From assembly GCF_023242315.1 (NCBI RefSeq), contig NZ_JALLIY010000003.1:329605-393604 (forward strand): DNA of 64,000 nt. The letters are read 5' to 3'. The notes beneath the pieces are model-generated. The model was not told the origin of the DNA and searched no databases. It was given only the letters and a program-made list of their open reading frames with translations. A program made the position numbers and the translations under genes. Source of the DNA: Pseudomonas sp. MWU13-2105. GTDB taxonomy: Bacteria > Pseudomonadota > Gammaproteobacteria > Pseudomonadales > Pseudomonadaceae. How positions within the stretch are numbered: the stretch's first letter is position 1; each line of letters starts with the position of its first letter. Below are positions 11,434-20,377 of this stretch, piece after piece.

Positions 11434-12339
11434 TCACGCCAGGTACTTGCGGTAGTGGTGCTCATAGACCGCCGCCGGGTGGTCCTCCGTCATGGCGCGA
11501 GCGCTGTCATTCCACCACTGGGCCACTTCGGCAGCCGTAGCAATCCATACATCGTCGTGTTGCTGGATCCCCTTGAGCAATTCCCGCAGCACGCCGATGC
11601 GCCCCGGCGTGGCGATGACCTCCGGGTGCAGGCGCAGGACATAGCACAGCCCGAACCGATGGAAACCGGCAAAGTCCACCTGCAGGTTGCCCAGGGTATG
11701 GCTGTAGGACGCGATCCGCGACTGTGCCGGCGGTACCGCCGGGCTGAGATTGAAGGCGAAGTAGGGCTCGTCCTCCAACTCATAGTGCAGCGGTAGCTCG
11801 ATCACCTGTGGCGCCGTCGGATGGGCGAAGGGCAGGTCGTCGCCACGCCAGGAGGACGACCAGAGGATGCCCTCGTCGTGCAAGGCCTCGGTGAATCCCG
11901 GCAGCCAGTTGCCGGCCGGAATCCGGAACCCTTTCGGTCGCTCGCCCGTCAGTGCCGCCAGGGCCTGGCAGCCTTGCTTGAGCGCGGCTCTCTGCTCATC
12001 GAGGGTCAGGCGGTCGTAGTTCTGGTGGCGGTAGCCGGCACAGGCGATTTCATGGCCGCCGGCCTGGATCGCCTGAATATGCGCCGGCTGCTCCTCGGCG
12101 ACGATGCCCGGGATGCACCAGCTGCTGCGGACGCCCAATTCGTCGAACAGTCCGAGTAGGCGTTCGACCCCGCGCTGGCTGCCATAGCGCCAGACCGACA
12201 GGCTCTTGTCGCGCCCGGCGACCTCAGGTGCTTGGGTAAGAATGCCGTGTATGTCGTTGTAATCAACGGTAATGATCACCGCGCAGCGATAAGGCGCAGG
12301 CCATGGGCTATGGAATGCGGGACGCTGGAACTCAGCCAT
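11434..12339 (-). CDS. NodB-fold polysaccharide deacetylase family protein (1)
   Basis: A 301-residue member of the carbohydrate-esterase-4/PuuE-like group. The metal-site aspartates fall in VIITVDYNDIHG and the histidine motif is HEIACAGYRHQNY, closer to the PuuE/allantoinase-like branch (GH...H) than to the classic H-S/T-x-x-H of chitin deacetylases. The catalytic Arg region reads GFRIPAGNW. It overlaps the upstream paralogue by 8 bp and is last in an operon with an ABC importer and a lyase, so a small N-acyl or amide substrate brought in by the importer is more likely than a polymer. No signal peptide is seen, so it is probably cytosolic. Confidence 0.85.
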   Translation of the reverse strand: MAEFQRPAFHSPWPAPYRCAVIITVDYNDIHGILTQAPEVAGRDKSLSVWRYGSQRGVERLLGLFDELGVRSSWCIPGIVAEEQPAHIQAIQAGGHEIACAGYRHQNYDRLTLDEQRAALKQGCQALAALTGERPKGFRIPAGNWLPGFTEALHDEGILWSSSWRGDDLPFAHPTAPQVIELPLHYELEDEPYFAFNLSPAVPPAQSRIASYSHTLGNLQVDFAGFHRFGLCYVLRLHPEVIATPGRIGVLRELLKGIQQHDDVWIATAAEVAQWWNDSARAMTEDHPAAVYEHHYRKYLA

Positions 12340-13174
12340 GATGATGCTCCTTCAGCCACCAATGGGCGACGTCGCGGCAGGTGGCAAACCAGACGTCATC
12401 GCGTTCGCGCATATGTTCGAAGAGCCGCTCCAGCAACAGGATGCGCCCCGGCTTGCCGCTGATCTTGGGGTGGAACAGGGTGGTCAGGCACAGGCCTTCG
12501 GCAACGGCGCCATCGAATTCGCGGCACCAGTTGTCCAGGGTCAGCGCATAGCTGGCGGTGCGGTCCAGTCCGGACGGAAAATTCGGCTCGCGGGTGTAGG
12601 CGATGGAGGCGTAGTCATCCATTTCCCAGCGGCCGGGGATTTCCACCAGGGGTTGCGCATGCCCGGGTACCTGTACCAGGTAGGGCCGGTCGTCGCCGCG
12701 CATGCTGCTGGAGTAGGTCACCCCGGCTTCCACCAGCATCGCCGGGGTTTCCGCGCGCCAGTCGCCGGAGGGCGTGCGAAAGCCTTCGGCGCGGATGTTC
12801 AGGTGTTGCCAGAACACCTCGCGGCATTTGTTCATCACGTCCCGCTGCTGGTCCAGCGTCAGGGCGTAAAAGGATTCGTGTTTGTAGCCGTGGTAGGCCA
12901 CTTCATGTCCGCGTTCGACAATCGCCTGGCATTGCCGCGGCCAGTTTTCCACAACCCAGGCCGGGACGAAGAAGGTGGTCGGCAGGCGAAACTCGTCGAG
13001 CAGGTCGAGAATCCGCGGCAACGCTCGATACGGACCGTAACCGCCAAAACCGAAGTAATCGGGCTTGTGCCAGATCGAGCCATCGAGCATGGCGTCACCG
13101 GTGGGACCGTCGAGGTCGAACGCCAGGGCCAGGCAGGCTTTGTGCCCATCCGGCCAGGTCGGGGTCGAGGACAT
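12332..13174 (-). CDS. NodB-fold polysaccharide deacetylase family protein (2)
   Basis: A 280-residue paralogue of the downstream gene. The start chosen is the ATG at 13174 (MSSTPTWPDG), with GGGAG upstream; a longer frame to 13228 has no support. Motifs: AFDLDGPTGD for the first metal-binding aspartates, HEVAYHGYKHESF for the histidines, GFRTPSGDWR for the catalytic arginine region. It has no export signal. The adjacent pair of deacetylase-like enzymes suggests either two successive hydrolytic steps or a heteromer acting on the transported substrate. Confidence 0.87.
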   Translation of the reverse strand: MSSTPTWPDGHKACLALAFDLDGPTGDAMLDGSIWHKPDYFGFGGYGPYRALPRILDLLDEFRLPTTFFVPAWVVENWPRQCQAIVERGHEVAYHGYKHESFYALTLDQQRDVMNKCREVFWQHLNIRAEGFRTPSGDWRAETPAMLVEAGVTYSSSMRGDDRPYLVQVPGHAQPLVEIPGRWEMDDYASIAYTREPNFPSGLDRTASYALTLDNWCREFDGAVAEGLCLTTLFHPKISGKPGRILLLERLFEHMRERDDVWFATCRDVAHWWLKEHHHG

Positions 13175-13190
13175 GAGTGGCGGCTCCCGT

Positions 13191-14009
13191 TTACTGGCCC
13201 TTGTTGACGGCGATGTTATCGACGGCACCGACCGAAAGGTCCCATTTCTTCAGGATGGCCTGGTAGCTGCCGTCGGCGATCATGCCTTGCAGGGCCGCCT
13301 GGATAGCGTCACGCAGCTGCTGATTCTCCTTGCTCACGCCGATCCCGGTGAACTGCACCACCATCGGTGTGCCGATGATCTTGAAGGTGTTCTTTTCCTG
13401 GGCCGCGAGGTACGGCAGGGTCTCGCTGCCTTGCACGGCAACATTGATGCGGCTCTGGCGCAGCTGCGCCCGGGCATCGGCCGAACCTTCGGTACCGATC
13501 ACCTTGATCTGCTTGTCAGCCGGGCAGTGCGCGCTGCTCCAGGCGGCGATTTCCGCCGGGAAGGTGGTGCGCCGGCTGGTACCGGCGGTCTTGCCGCAGA
13601 TATCGGTCATCTCGTTGATATCCTTGTTCTTCTCCAGGGTGTAGAACTGCGAACCGCTGGTGAAGTAATCGACGAAATCCACGGCCTTTTGGCGCTCGGC
13701 GGTGTCGGTCATGCCCGAGAGCACGATGTCCACGCGTTTGGTAGTCAGGGCGTTGATCATCTGTTCGAAGGAGGTTTCCTGCCACTTCATTTTCACGCCC
13801 ATATGCTGCGCCAGGGCATTACCCAGGTCGAAGTCGACACCGGTGAGTTCGTTGCTGGCCGGGTCCTTGAAGTCCATCGGCGGGTAGTTGGGCATGATCG
13901 CGGCGACGATCTCGCCCTTGGCCTTGATGCTGGCGGGCAATTCGGCGGCCCAGGTAAAGCTGGAGGCCATGAGGCCGGCGAGTACTGCGGGAATGACGAA
14001 ATTCTTCAT
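13191..14009 (-). CDS. ABC transporter substrate-binding protein, family 3
   Basis: A 272-residue periplasmic amino-acid-type binding protein. The signal peptide is clear (MKNFVIPAVLAGLMASSFTWA, cleavage before AELPAS). The mature part opens with the family 3 signature GEIVAAIMPNYPPMDFKD...LTGVDFDLGNALA. Two cysteines (ICGKTAG and SAHCPADK) could form a disulfide. It sits between the ATPase gene upstream and the deacetylases downstream on the same strand. Its ligand is probably an amino acid derivative, inferred from family and neighbours. Confidence 0.9.
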   Translation of the reverse strand: MKNFVIPAVLAGLMASSFTWAAELPASIKAKGEIVAAIMPNYPPMDFKDPASNELTGVDFDLGNALAQHMGVKMKWQETSFEQMINALTTKRVDIVLSGMTDTAERQKAVDFVDYFTSGSQFYTLEKNKDINEMTDICGKTAGTSRRTTFPAEIAAWSSAHCPADKQIKVIGTEGSADARAQLRQSRINVAVQGSETLPYLAAQEKNTFKIIGTPMVVQFTGIGVSKENQQLRDAIQAALQGMIADGSYQAILKKWDLSVGAVDNIAVNKGQ

Positions 14010-14048
14010 GGTCGTTCTCTTATGAATGTTGTGAAGGCTCAGCGGAAC

Positions 14049-14813
14049 CTAGGTTCGAACGGCAGAAATGAAGCTTTGGGTGCGCGGGTTTTGTGGACTT
14101 ATTAGAAGTTCTTCGGGGCTTCCTTCCTCCACGATCTGGCCGCCATCCATGAACACCATGCGGTTCGAGACTTCGCGCGCGAAGCCCAGTTCATGGGTGA
14201 CGACGATCATGGTCATGCCGGTCTGCGCCAGGTCGCGCATCACCGACAGCACCTCTGCGACCAATTCCGGGTCGAGTGCCGAAGTGGGTTCATCGAACAG
14301 CATCAGCTTGGGCCGCATCGCCAGGGCCCGGGCGATGGCCACCCGTTGCTGCTGGCCGCCCGACAGCTCGATCGGATAGCTGTCGCGCTTGTGCGCCAGG
14401 CCGACCCGGGCCAGCAACTCCAGGGCCTCCTCGACCGACTCCTTGGGCGAGCGCTTGAGCACCTGGACCGGACCTTCGATGATGTTTTCCAGCACGGTCA
14501 TGTGCGGAAACAGGTTGAAGCGCTGGAACACCATGCCGGTGGCCAGTCGCTGGCGGGCGATCTGCGCTTCGTTGAGTTCATGCAGCTTGTTCCCGGCGAT
14601 GCGGTAACCCACCAGTTCGCCGTCGACCCAGAGGCCGCCCTTGTCGATCTTTTCCAGCTGGTTGACGCAGCGCAGCAGGGTGCTTTTGCCGGAGCCGGAG
14701 GGGCCGATGATGCACAGCACTTCGCCTTGCTCGACTTCGATGTTGACGTCCTTGAGGGCGTGGAAGGCGTCGTAGTATTTGTGCAGGCTGACAGCCTTGA
14801 TGATGCTTCTCAT
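14049..14813 (-). CDS. Amino-acid-type ABC transporter ATPase
   Basis: A 254-residue ATPase of the HisP/GlnQ group. Walker A is GPSGSGKST, the signature is [15 protein letters not shown], and Walker B is [14 protein letters not shown], followed by the H-loop VTHELGF. It energises the permease encoded just upstream (ends 14834) and works with the binding protein downstream. All are on the minus strand with short gaps. Confidence 0.93.
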   Translation of the reverse strand: MRSIIKAVSLHKYYDAFHALKDVNIEVEQGEVLCIIGPSGSGKSTLLRCVNQLEKIDKGGLWVDGELVGYRIAGNKLHELNEAQIARQRLATGMVFQRFNLFPHMTVLENIIEGPVQVLKRSPKESVEEALELLARVGLAHKRDSYPIELSGGQQQRVAIARALAMRPKLMLFDEPTSALDPELVAEVLSVMRDLAQTGMTMIVVTHELGFAREVSNRMVFMDGGQIVEEGSPEELLISPQNPRTQSFISAVRT

Positions 14814-14833
14814 GTTCGAATTCTCCAGGACAC

Positions 14834-15712
14834 TTACGAGCGCTTGCCGGCGCCGCGGGCAAAACGTCGTTCCAGGCGGCTCTGGCCGAAGGAGAGCACG
14901 GTAACGGCGACCAGGTACCAGATCCCGGCGACGATCAGCAGCTCCATCACTCGGGCGTTGGCGTAGTAGATGTTCTGGGCGTTGTAGAGCAGTTCCGAGT
15001 ACTGGATCACGCTCGCCAGGCTGGTCATCTTGACCATGCCGATAAACTCGTTGCCTACCGGCGGGATGATGATGCGCATGGCCTGGGGCAGGATGATCCG
15101 GCGCAGGGCTTGCAACTGCGGCATACCGATGGACTTGGCGGCCTCATACTGGCCGGTATCCACCGACAGCAGGCCGGCGCGGACCACTTCGGCGGTGTAG
15201 GCGCCCTGGTTGATCGACAGCCCCAGCAACGCGGCGACGAAAGGCGTCATCAGGCTGACGGTATCGAGCTGGAACAGCCCGGGAATCCCGATGCTGGGGA
15301 AGATCAGCGCCAGGTTGAACCACAGCAGCAACTGGAGAATCAGCGGCGTGCCGCGGAACAGCCAGGTGTAGGTGATCGCCACGTAGCGCAGGATCGGGTT
15401 GGCCGACATGCGCATGATTGCCGTGATCACTCCGAATACCACCCCCAGGGCCATGGCCAGGATCGCCATGATGATGGTGTTCAACAGGCCGGTGAGGATC
15501 GCCTTGGCGGTCAGGAACTGACCGATATAGGACCATTCGATCTGGCCCTGGGCAAAGGCCCGGACCAGCCCGACCAGGGCGACGACGATCAGGGTGGCGA
15601 AGAAAATACGTCCGTAATAGCGCCGCGGTACGTGTTCGTACTGGGTGATATCGAACTGGTTCTCGGCCAGTTTGCGCTCGGCGAGCAAGCGTTCTGCCTG
15701 GGATTGGCTCAT
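14834..15712 (-). CDS. Amino-acid-type ABC transporter permease
   Basis: A 292-residue HisMQ-type permease. The start is the ATG at 15712 ([10 protein letters not shown]); the reading frame continues upstream through a REP pair and is not coding there. The membrane domain carries the EAA-loop region [28 protein letters not shown] typical of polar amino acid permeases. As the only permease of the set it probably acts as a homodimer. It is preceded by the lyase gene, with a REP pair in the gap. Confidence 0.92.
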   Translation of the reverse strand: MSQSQAERLLAERKLAENQFDITQYEHVPRRYYGRIFFATLIVVALVGLVRAFAQGQIEWSYIGQFLTAKAILTGLLNTIIMAILAMALGVVFGVITAIMRMSANPILRYVAITYTWLFRGTPLILQLLLWFNLALIFPSIGIPGLFQLDTVSLMTPFVAALLGLSINQGAYTAEVVRAGLLSVDTGQYEAAKSIGMPQLQALRRIILPQAMRIIIPPVGNEFIGMVKMTSLASVIQYSELLYNAQNIYYANARVMELLIVAGIWYLVAVTVLSFGQSRLERRFARGAGKRS

Positions 15713-15756
15713 GGTGTTTCTCCGTACGCGGCACCCGGGGCGCCGCCTTTGTTTCT

Positions 15757-15834
15757 GGTGTGGGAGCGGAGCTTGCCGGCGAAGTTTTTGGCGGACTTGA
15801 GGGCCCTTTCGCGGGCAAGCTCCGCTCCGACAGG
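15757..15834. repeat. Inverted REP pair (REPIN-like)
   Basis: Two REP units face each other: GTGGGAGCGGAGCTTGCC near 15759 and its inverse GGCAAGCTCCGCTCC near 15814. They are separated by about 40 bases. The pair sits between the lyase gene and the permease gene and could separate or stabilise segments of the message. Confidence 0.8.
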
Positions 15835-15858
15835 TATTTCGGTTTTTTCTAAGCCTTG

Positions 15859-17286
15859 TTACACACGCAGGCCGGCATATTCGGCGGCCCATTGGCGCTG
15901 TGCTTCGAGTGCGACTTTCAGCCGGGCGATCTGTTCGCGTACTTGCGCCGGCGCCGTCCCGCCCCAACCGCTGCGGGCGGCGATGGCGGCTTCCAGGGTC
16001 AGGCAGTCACGCACTTCTGGCGTCAGGCGCGGATCGATCTCGGCCAGCAGCGCCGGGCTCGCTTCCCAGAGTTCCAGGTCGCCGGCTTCGCAGGCCTTGA
16101 CCAGCGCACCGGTGATTTCATGGGCCTCCTTGAAGGGCACGCCGCGCACCGCCAGCCAGTCGGCGACTTCGGTGGCCAAGGTAAACCCGAGGGGCGCCTG
16201 GCGCCGCAGTTCCTCGACATTGACGGTCATGGTCGCGACCATCCCGGCCATGGCCGGCAGTACCAGCAACAGGGTGTCGACGCTGTCGAGCACGCCGTTC
16301 TTGTCTTCGCTCAGATCGCGGTTATAGGACAGCGGCAAGGACTTGAGGGTCGACAGCAGCCCGGTCAGGTTGCCGATCAGACGACCGGCCTTGCCCCGCG
16401 CCAGCTCGGCGATATCCGGGTTTTTCTTCTGCGGCATGATCGAACTGCCGGTGGCGTAGGCATCGTCCAGCGCCACCCAGCGGAACTGCCGGGACGACCA
16501 CAGGCAGAACTCCTCGGCCAGGCGCGAGATATTGATCCCGAGCATGCTGGCGACAAACAGGAACTCGGCGACATGGTCGCGGCTGGCCACCGCGTCGATC
16601 GAGTTTTCGCAGACACCGTCGTAGCCCATTTCCCGCGCCGATTGCTGCGGCTGGCGGGCGATGGCGGAACCGGCCATGGCCGCCGCGCCCAAGGGTGACA
16701 GGGCGGTGCGGGCATCCCAGTCCACCAGGCGCTGGACGTCACGCAACATCGCCTGGGCGTGGGCCAGCAGATGGTGGGCGAAGACGATCGGCTGCGCCTG
16801 CTGCAAGTGGGTAAAACCGGGGCAGATGCTCTGCACATGTTGCTCGGCCTGCTCGATCAGCGCCTGTTGCAGGGCCAGGACTTCCACCGCCAGGGTGCGC
16901 ACATGGTCACGCAGGAACAGGCGCAGGTCATTGGCGGTCTGGTCGTTGCGCGAACGCCCGGCCCGCAGCTTGCCGCCCAGGGCGCCGAGGCGCTCGGTCA
17001 GCAGGCGTTCGATGAAGGTGTGCACGTCCTCGTCGTCGAGGGTCGGGGCGACACGGCCGGCGCGGAAATCCGCGCCGATGGTGTCCAGGGCCTCGACCAT
17101 GCGTTGGGTTTCCTGCTCATCGAGCAGGCCGGCCCGCTGCAGTTCGTGGGCATGGGCCCGGGAACCGGCGAGGTCATAGGGGGTGAGGCGGAAATAGCGA
17201 TCCGGGCAGCGGGAGAGGGCGGCCAGGGCGGCGGATGGGCCGCTCTTGAACCGGGCACCCCAGAGACGTTCGGTGGCTTGAGCCAT
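15859..17286 (-). CDS. Argininosuccinate lyase-like enzyme (fumarase/aspartase superfamily)
   Basis: A 475-residue enzyme starting at the ATG at 17286 (MAQATERLWGARF), with GAGG upstream; a GTG five codons earlier is weaker. It has the ASL opening WGARF, the catalytic-serine signature GSSIMPQKKNPD, and GKLRAGRSRNDQ. The reaction of the family is beta-elimination releasing fumarate from an N-succinyl-type adduct. Housekeeping argH is usually not linked to an importer and deacetylases, so this copy is probably a catabolic paralogue acting on an imported compound. It is first in the operon, divergent from a LysR gene. Confidence 0.88.
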   Translation of the reverse strand: MAQATERLWGARFKSGPSAALAALSRCPDRYFRLTPYDLAGSRAHAHELQRAGLLDEQETQRMVEALDTIGADFRAGRVAPTLDDEDVHTFIERLLTERLGALGGKLRAGRSRNDQTANDLRLFLRDHVRTLAVEVLALQQALIEQAEQHVQSICPGFTHLQQAQPIVFAHHLLAHAQAMLRDVQRLVDWDARTALSPLGAAAMAGSAIARQPQQSAREMGYDGVCENSIDAVASRDHVAEFLFVASMLGINISRLAEEFCLWSSRQFRWVALDDAYATGSSIMPQKKNPDIAELARGKAGRLIGNLTGLLSTLKSLPLSYNRDLSEDKNGVLDSVDTLLLVLPAMAGMVATMTVNVEELRRQAPLGFTLATEVADWLAVRGVPFKEAHEITGALVKACEAGDLELWEASPALLAEIDPRLTPEVRDCLTLEAAIAARSGWGGTAPAQVREQIARLKVALEAQRQWAAEYAGLRV

Positions 17287-17454
17287 TGTTGTTTTCCTCA
17301 CGCAAATGATCGATTCGACACAGGACCGCCGCCAGCCGTCCGGGGAGGGGCAGGGTCATGCAATATCAGGAGGGCAGTTACGAATCCTTGTAGAAGCAGC
17401 CGCTCAATGCCGCTGGCACCTACAAGTACAAAAGAATGGCTTTTAAACGCTTGC

Positions 17455-17476
17455 AATCAGCGACTTGTGGCTGATT
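17455..17476. promoter_or_regulatory. Candidate LysR operator in the divergent lyase/LysR promoter region
   Basis: The 304-bp region 17287-17590 separates the lyase operon (minus) from the LysR gene (plus). It contains an inverted repeat AATCAG-N10-CTGATT, with flanking bases that also partly match, of a size and form typical for LysR binding. No -35/-10 pair was assigned with confidence. Confidence 0.4.
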
Positions 17477-17590
17477 TGCAAAAAACAGCGGTGGTTGCCA
17501 AGCCTGGTTTTCTGTGTTCATTATTATCGACCGGCGACGTTTTTGTTGTGGAGCTAAGCCTGTTGAATATGTGGTTCGAGGTCAATAAGC

Positions 17591-18565
17591 ATGATGGAAA
17601 CCCAGCTTTCCAATTCTGGAAACCCGGCGCCGAAACCCGGACACCGAGCGCCCCTGGCCCTCAGTGGACTGGACTTCAAGTTACTCAAAGTGTTCAAGGC
17701 GGTGGTCGAGGCCGGAGGCTTCAGCGCGGCCCAGAATGAACTGAATGTGGGGCTCGCGGCCATCAGCAAGCAGATTTCCGACCTGGAAATCCGCATTGGC
17801 ATGCGCCTGTGTACCCGCAGTCGGGAGGGTTTTTGCCTGACCGAGGAAGGCAGCCTGGTGTATCAGGCCTCGATCGATTTGTTCGCCTCGGTCGACAACT
17901 TTCGGGACCGGCTTAGTTCTGCTCAAAATGAACTGATCGGAGACCTTAGTGTCGGCGTCGTGGACAACACTATTTCCGACGCTAATTCACCTTTAGTTGC
18001 AGCATTACGGAAAATTCATGATGAGTCGCCGAAAGTAAGATTTCGCTTGCATGCGGCGCAGTTGGATGAAGTCGAACGCGGCGTGGTAGAAGGACGTTAT
18101 ATCGCTGGAATCGTACCGCTTTATCAAAAAAGAGAAGAGTTTGATTATTTCACGCTCTATGAAGAACGCGCCGAGGCTTACTGTGGTATCGGCCACCCGT
18201 TGTTCGACTCGGACGACGCGCACAACAGTGTCGAGGTGCTGCGTGAGCACGCCTTCGTCAACCATCGCTATGCGATTCACCGCGACAAACTCGACTTTGT
18301 CACCTACGACGGTTTTTCCGCCTCGGCGTCCCAGGTGGAAGCCGTCGCCATGTTGGTCCAGACCGGACGTTTTCTCGGCTTCCTGCCGCAGCACTATGCC
18401 GCCCCCCTGGTGGCCAAGGGCTTATTGCGGGCGTTGATGCCGGAGCGGGTCAGCTATCACACCCCCTTCAATCTGATCCTGCGACACAACACGACGCGCA
18501 GCCCGCTGGTCAAGGCGTTCGCCCAGGCCCTGGGGGTAGATCTCAAGACGCCGTTGCAGGGGTAG
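17591..18565 (+). CDS. LysR family transcriptional regulator
   Basis: A 324-residue LysR protein. The N-terminal winged helix-turn-helix reads LLKVFKAVVEAGGFSAAQNELNVGLAAISKQISDLEIRIGMRLCTR (about residues 30-80), followed by a periplasmic-binding-like effector domain. A GAGGTC box precedes the ATG. It is divergent from the lyase-ABC-deacetylase operon, so it probably controls that operon in response to the imported compound. Confidence 0.9.
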   Translation: MMETQLSNSGNPAPKPGHRAPLALSGLDFKLLKVFKAVVEAGGFSAAQNELNVGLAAISKQISDLEIRIGMRLCTRSREGFCLTEEGSLVYQASIDLFASVDNFRDRLSSAQNELIGDLSVGVVDNTISDANSPLVAALRKIHDESPKVRFRLHAAQLDEVERGVVEGRYIAGIVPLYQKREEFDYFTLYEERAEAYCGIGHPLFDSDDAHNSVEVLREHAFVNHRYAIHRDKLDFVTYDGFSASASQVEAVAMLVQTGRFLGFLPQHYAAPLVAKGLLRALMPERVSYHTPFNLILRHNTTRSPLVKAFAQALGVDLKTPLQG

Positions 18566-18850
18566 GCCGGGACCGAAGGAAGTGATGCTCGTGGCTTCGC
18601 AAACCCGCTTGCCCAGCACCCGTTCATGCACCTCATTGTTGAGCAGTACACTTTCGATCACCTGCCGAAAGCCGGGCTCGTTGGACAACGGGCCCTTGAG
18701 TGCCACCAGGGCATTGCGTAGAGCCATCAACTTGATCAAGGGCGGCGCCGAGTTCAACGCGACGCCGTTGCCGGGACTTGAACCCGAGGTGCCCGGAATG
18801 TTCGCCTCGACGGCGCAAGGCAAGGGCGGGTCGCAATCTTCATTGGACAT
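18422..18850 (-). CDS. Possible small unknown protein convergent with LysR
   Basis: An open frame of 142 codons from an ATG at 18850, overlapping the end of the LysR gene by 144 bp on the opposite strand. The first 80 residues (for example LMALRNALVALKGPLSNEPG and FRQVIESVLLNNEVHERV) look like a folded helical protein, while the part under LysR looks like a shadow. No family is recognised and the ribosome-binding site is poor. It may be a real gene whose last part overlaps, or chance. Nothing else is seen in 18566-19099. Confidence 0.25.
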   Translation of the reverse strand: MSNEDCDPPLPCAVEANIPGTSGSSPGNGVALNSAPPLIKLMALRNALVALKGPLSNEPGFRQVIESVLLNNEVHERVLGKRVCEATSITSFGPGLPLQRRLEIYPQGLGERLDQRAARRVVSQDQIEGGVIADPLRHQRPQ

Positions 18851-19099
18851 GACGGCTGCTCTACAGAAAGTGTGCACTGCGCAAAGAGAACACAGGGTAA
18901 AAAACTCGACTTTTTTAGTCTAAAGCAGGCTTGGCCGGGTGCTAGTTATGAGCGGATTTTAATAGCTGTCATATTTACGGATATATACGTAGGAGCTTTC
19001 CAGAAACCCACTCTGCGTGTAGGTAGAACTCCTTTGAACAGCAGGAGGCTCCATCAGAAAGGGTGGGATGTCATAACAGGGCCAACCGGCATCGGTGCT

Positions 19100-20377
19100 T
19101 CACTCCAACAACCGCACAAACCCGGGCTGCAAACCGAACACCTCGACGCCTTCCGGAGTGGCCTGGCCGGTACTGACCGTCACGCGCTTGACCGGCTGAT
19201 CCACGGCTTCACGATATTCCACCACCAGGCCGTTATCGACATGCCGGAGTGCCGCGGGTGGCAGCACGATCGCCTGGTCGTTGCGATAGGTGATGATGGT
19301 CAGTCGGGCGCTCATGCCCAAGCGGACCCGTTGCAACTGGTCCTTGCTCAGTTTCGGTACCGTGAGCGTGACCGGGAACTGCGCGCTGCCGCCGGGCGCA
19401 TCGCTGGGCAGCGCCAGGCTGCTGACGATGTCGACGGCACCGTCGAGCCGCACACCATCGAAACCATCGCCCAGTATCTCGACACTCTGGCCCTGGTGCA
19501 GTTGGTTGATGTCCAGTTCCGAGACCTTGCTGACAATCTTCAACTGTTCGATATTGGCCAGGCCGAACAACACCTGCCCCTGGCTGACCCGGCTGCCGCT
19601 CTGCACCGGTCCGGAACTGTTGCTCGCCGAGCCGGGGGCGTTGTTCGCGCCCGGGGCCGGGACGACAATGCCGGCAAAGGGGGCCAGCACATTCTTGCCC
19701 TCGAGCAGGGTGCGCAAGGCTTCATACTTGACCGTGGCATTGGTCAGCTCCATATCGGCGATCTGGCGATATTCACCCTTGCCCTGGTCCAGCGCCTGTT
19801 GCAGATCGCCCTGGGCCGCCACCAGGTCCAGGCGCTGGCTTTGCAACTGCTGTTGCAGATCGTCCAGTTCGTTGCGGGCGATGATGCCGCGCTGGAACAG
19901 GGCCTGGCTTTCGCGCAGCTTGCGCTCGTTGTTGCTCACGGACATTTCCGCGGCCCTGAGTGAGCGCCGGGAACGGGCCACTTGCTGGCTGTTGTTCCAG
20001 TCCTGCAACTCCTGGACCGCGCGGCGCGCCTTGAGCTGGGCGGACAAGGCGTCACGCAGTTGGATCTCCAGCAGCGCCGGGTCCATCTGCACCAGCGTTT
20101 GCCCAGCTTCGACCCGTTGCCCCTGTTCCGCGAGTACCGCACGCACATTGCCGTCGAAGGGGGCGGTCAAGGTGATGGTTTTCTGCGGCTCGATCTTGCC
20201 CACCAGGCCGATCTGATGGACCAGCGGCGCGACCTGCACGGGTATCCAGCGGGCGTCCTTCGGCGGGTCGGCGGCGGGGGCCCGATAGCCGAGCAGCGCG
20301 GCGCCGGCGGCCATCAGCAGGGCCACCGCGGTGCCTTGCAACCAGCGTTGGCGGCGGGTTGTTCTGTCAGTAGTCAT
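19100..20377 (-). CDS. Efflux periplasmic adaptor (MacA/HlyD family)
   Basis: A 425-residue membrane fusion protein starting at the ATG at 20377 (MTTDRTTRRQRW). It has an N-terminal anchor or signal (WLQGTAVALLMAAGAALLGY), a biotinyl-lipoyl-like half (EPQKTITLTAPFDGNVRAVLAEQGQRV), a long coiled-coil hairpin (about residues 110-210), and a beta-barrel. It overlaps the outer-membrane channel gene by 11 bp and ends the four-gene exporter operon. With the ABC proteins upstream it forms a MacAB-TolC-type machine; the cargo is unknown. Confidence 0.88.
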   Translation of the reverse strand: MTTDRTTRRQRWLQGTAVALLMAAGAALLGYRAPAADPPKDARWIPVQVAPLVHQIGLVGKIEPQKTITLTAPFDGNVRAVLAEQGQRVEAGQTLVQMDPALLEIQLRDALSAQLKARRAVQELQDWNNSQQVARSRRSLRAAEMSVSNNERKLRESQALFQRGIIARNELDDLQQQLQSQRLDLVAAQGDLQQALDQGKGEYRQIADMELTNATVKYEALRTLLEGKNVLAPFAGIVVPAPGANNAPGSASNSSGPVQSGSRVSQGQVLFGLANIEQLKIVSKVSELDINQLHQGQSVEILGDGFDGVRLDGAVDIVSSLALPSDAPGGSAQFPVTLTVPKLSKDQLQRVRLGMSARLTIITYRNDQAIVLPPAALRHVDNGLVVEYREAVDQPVKRVTVSTGQATPEGVEVFGLQPGFVRLLE

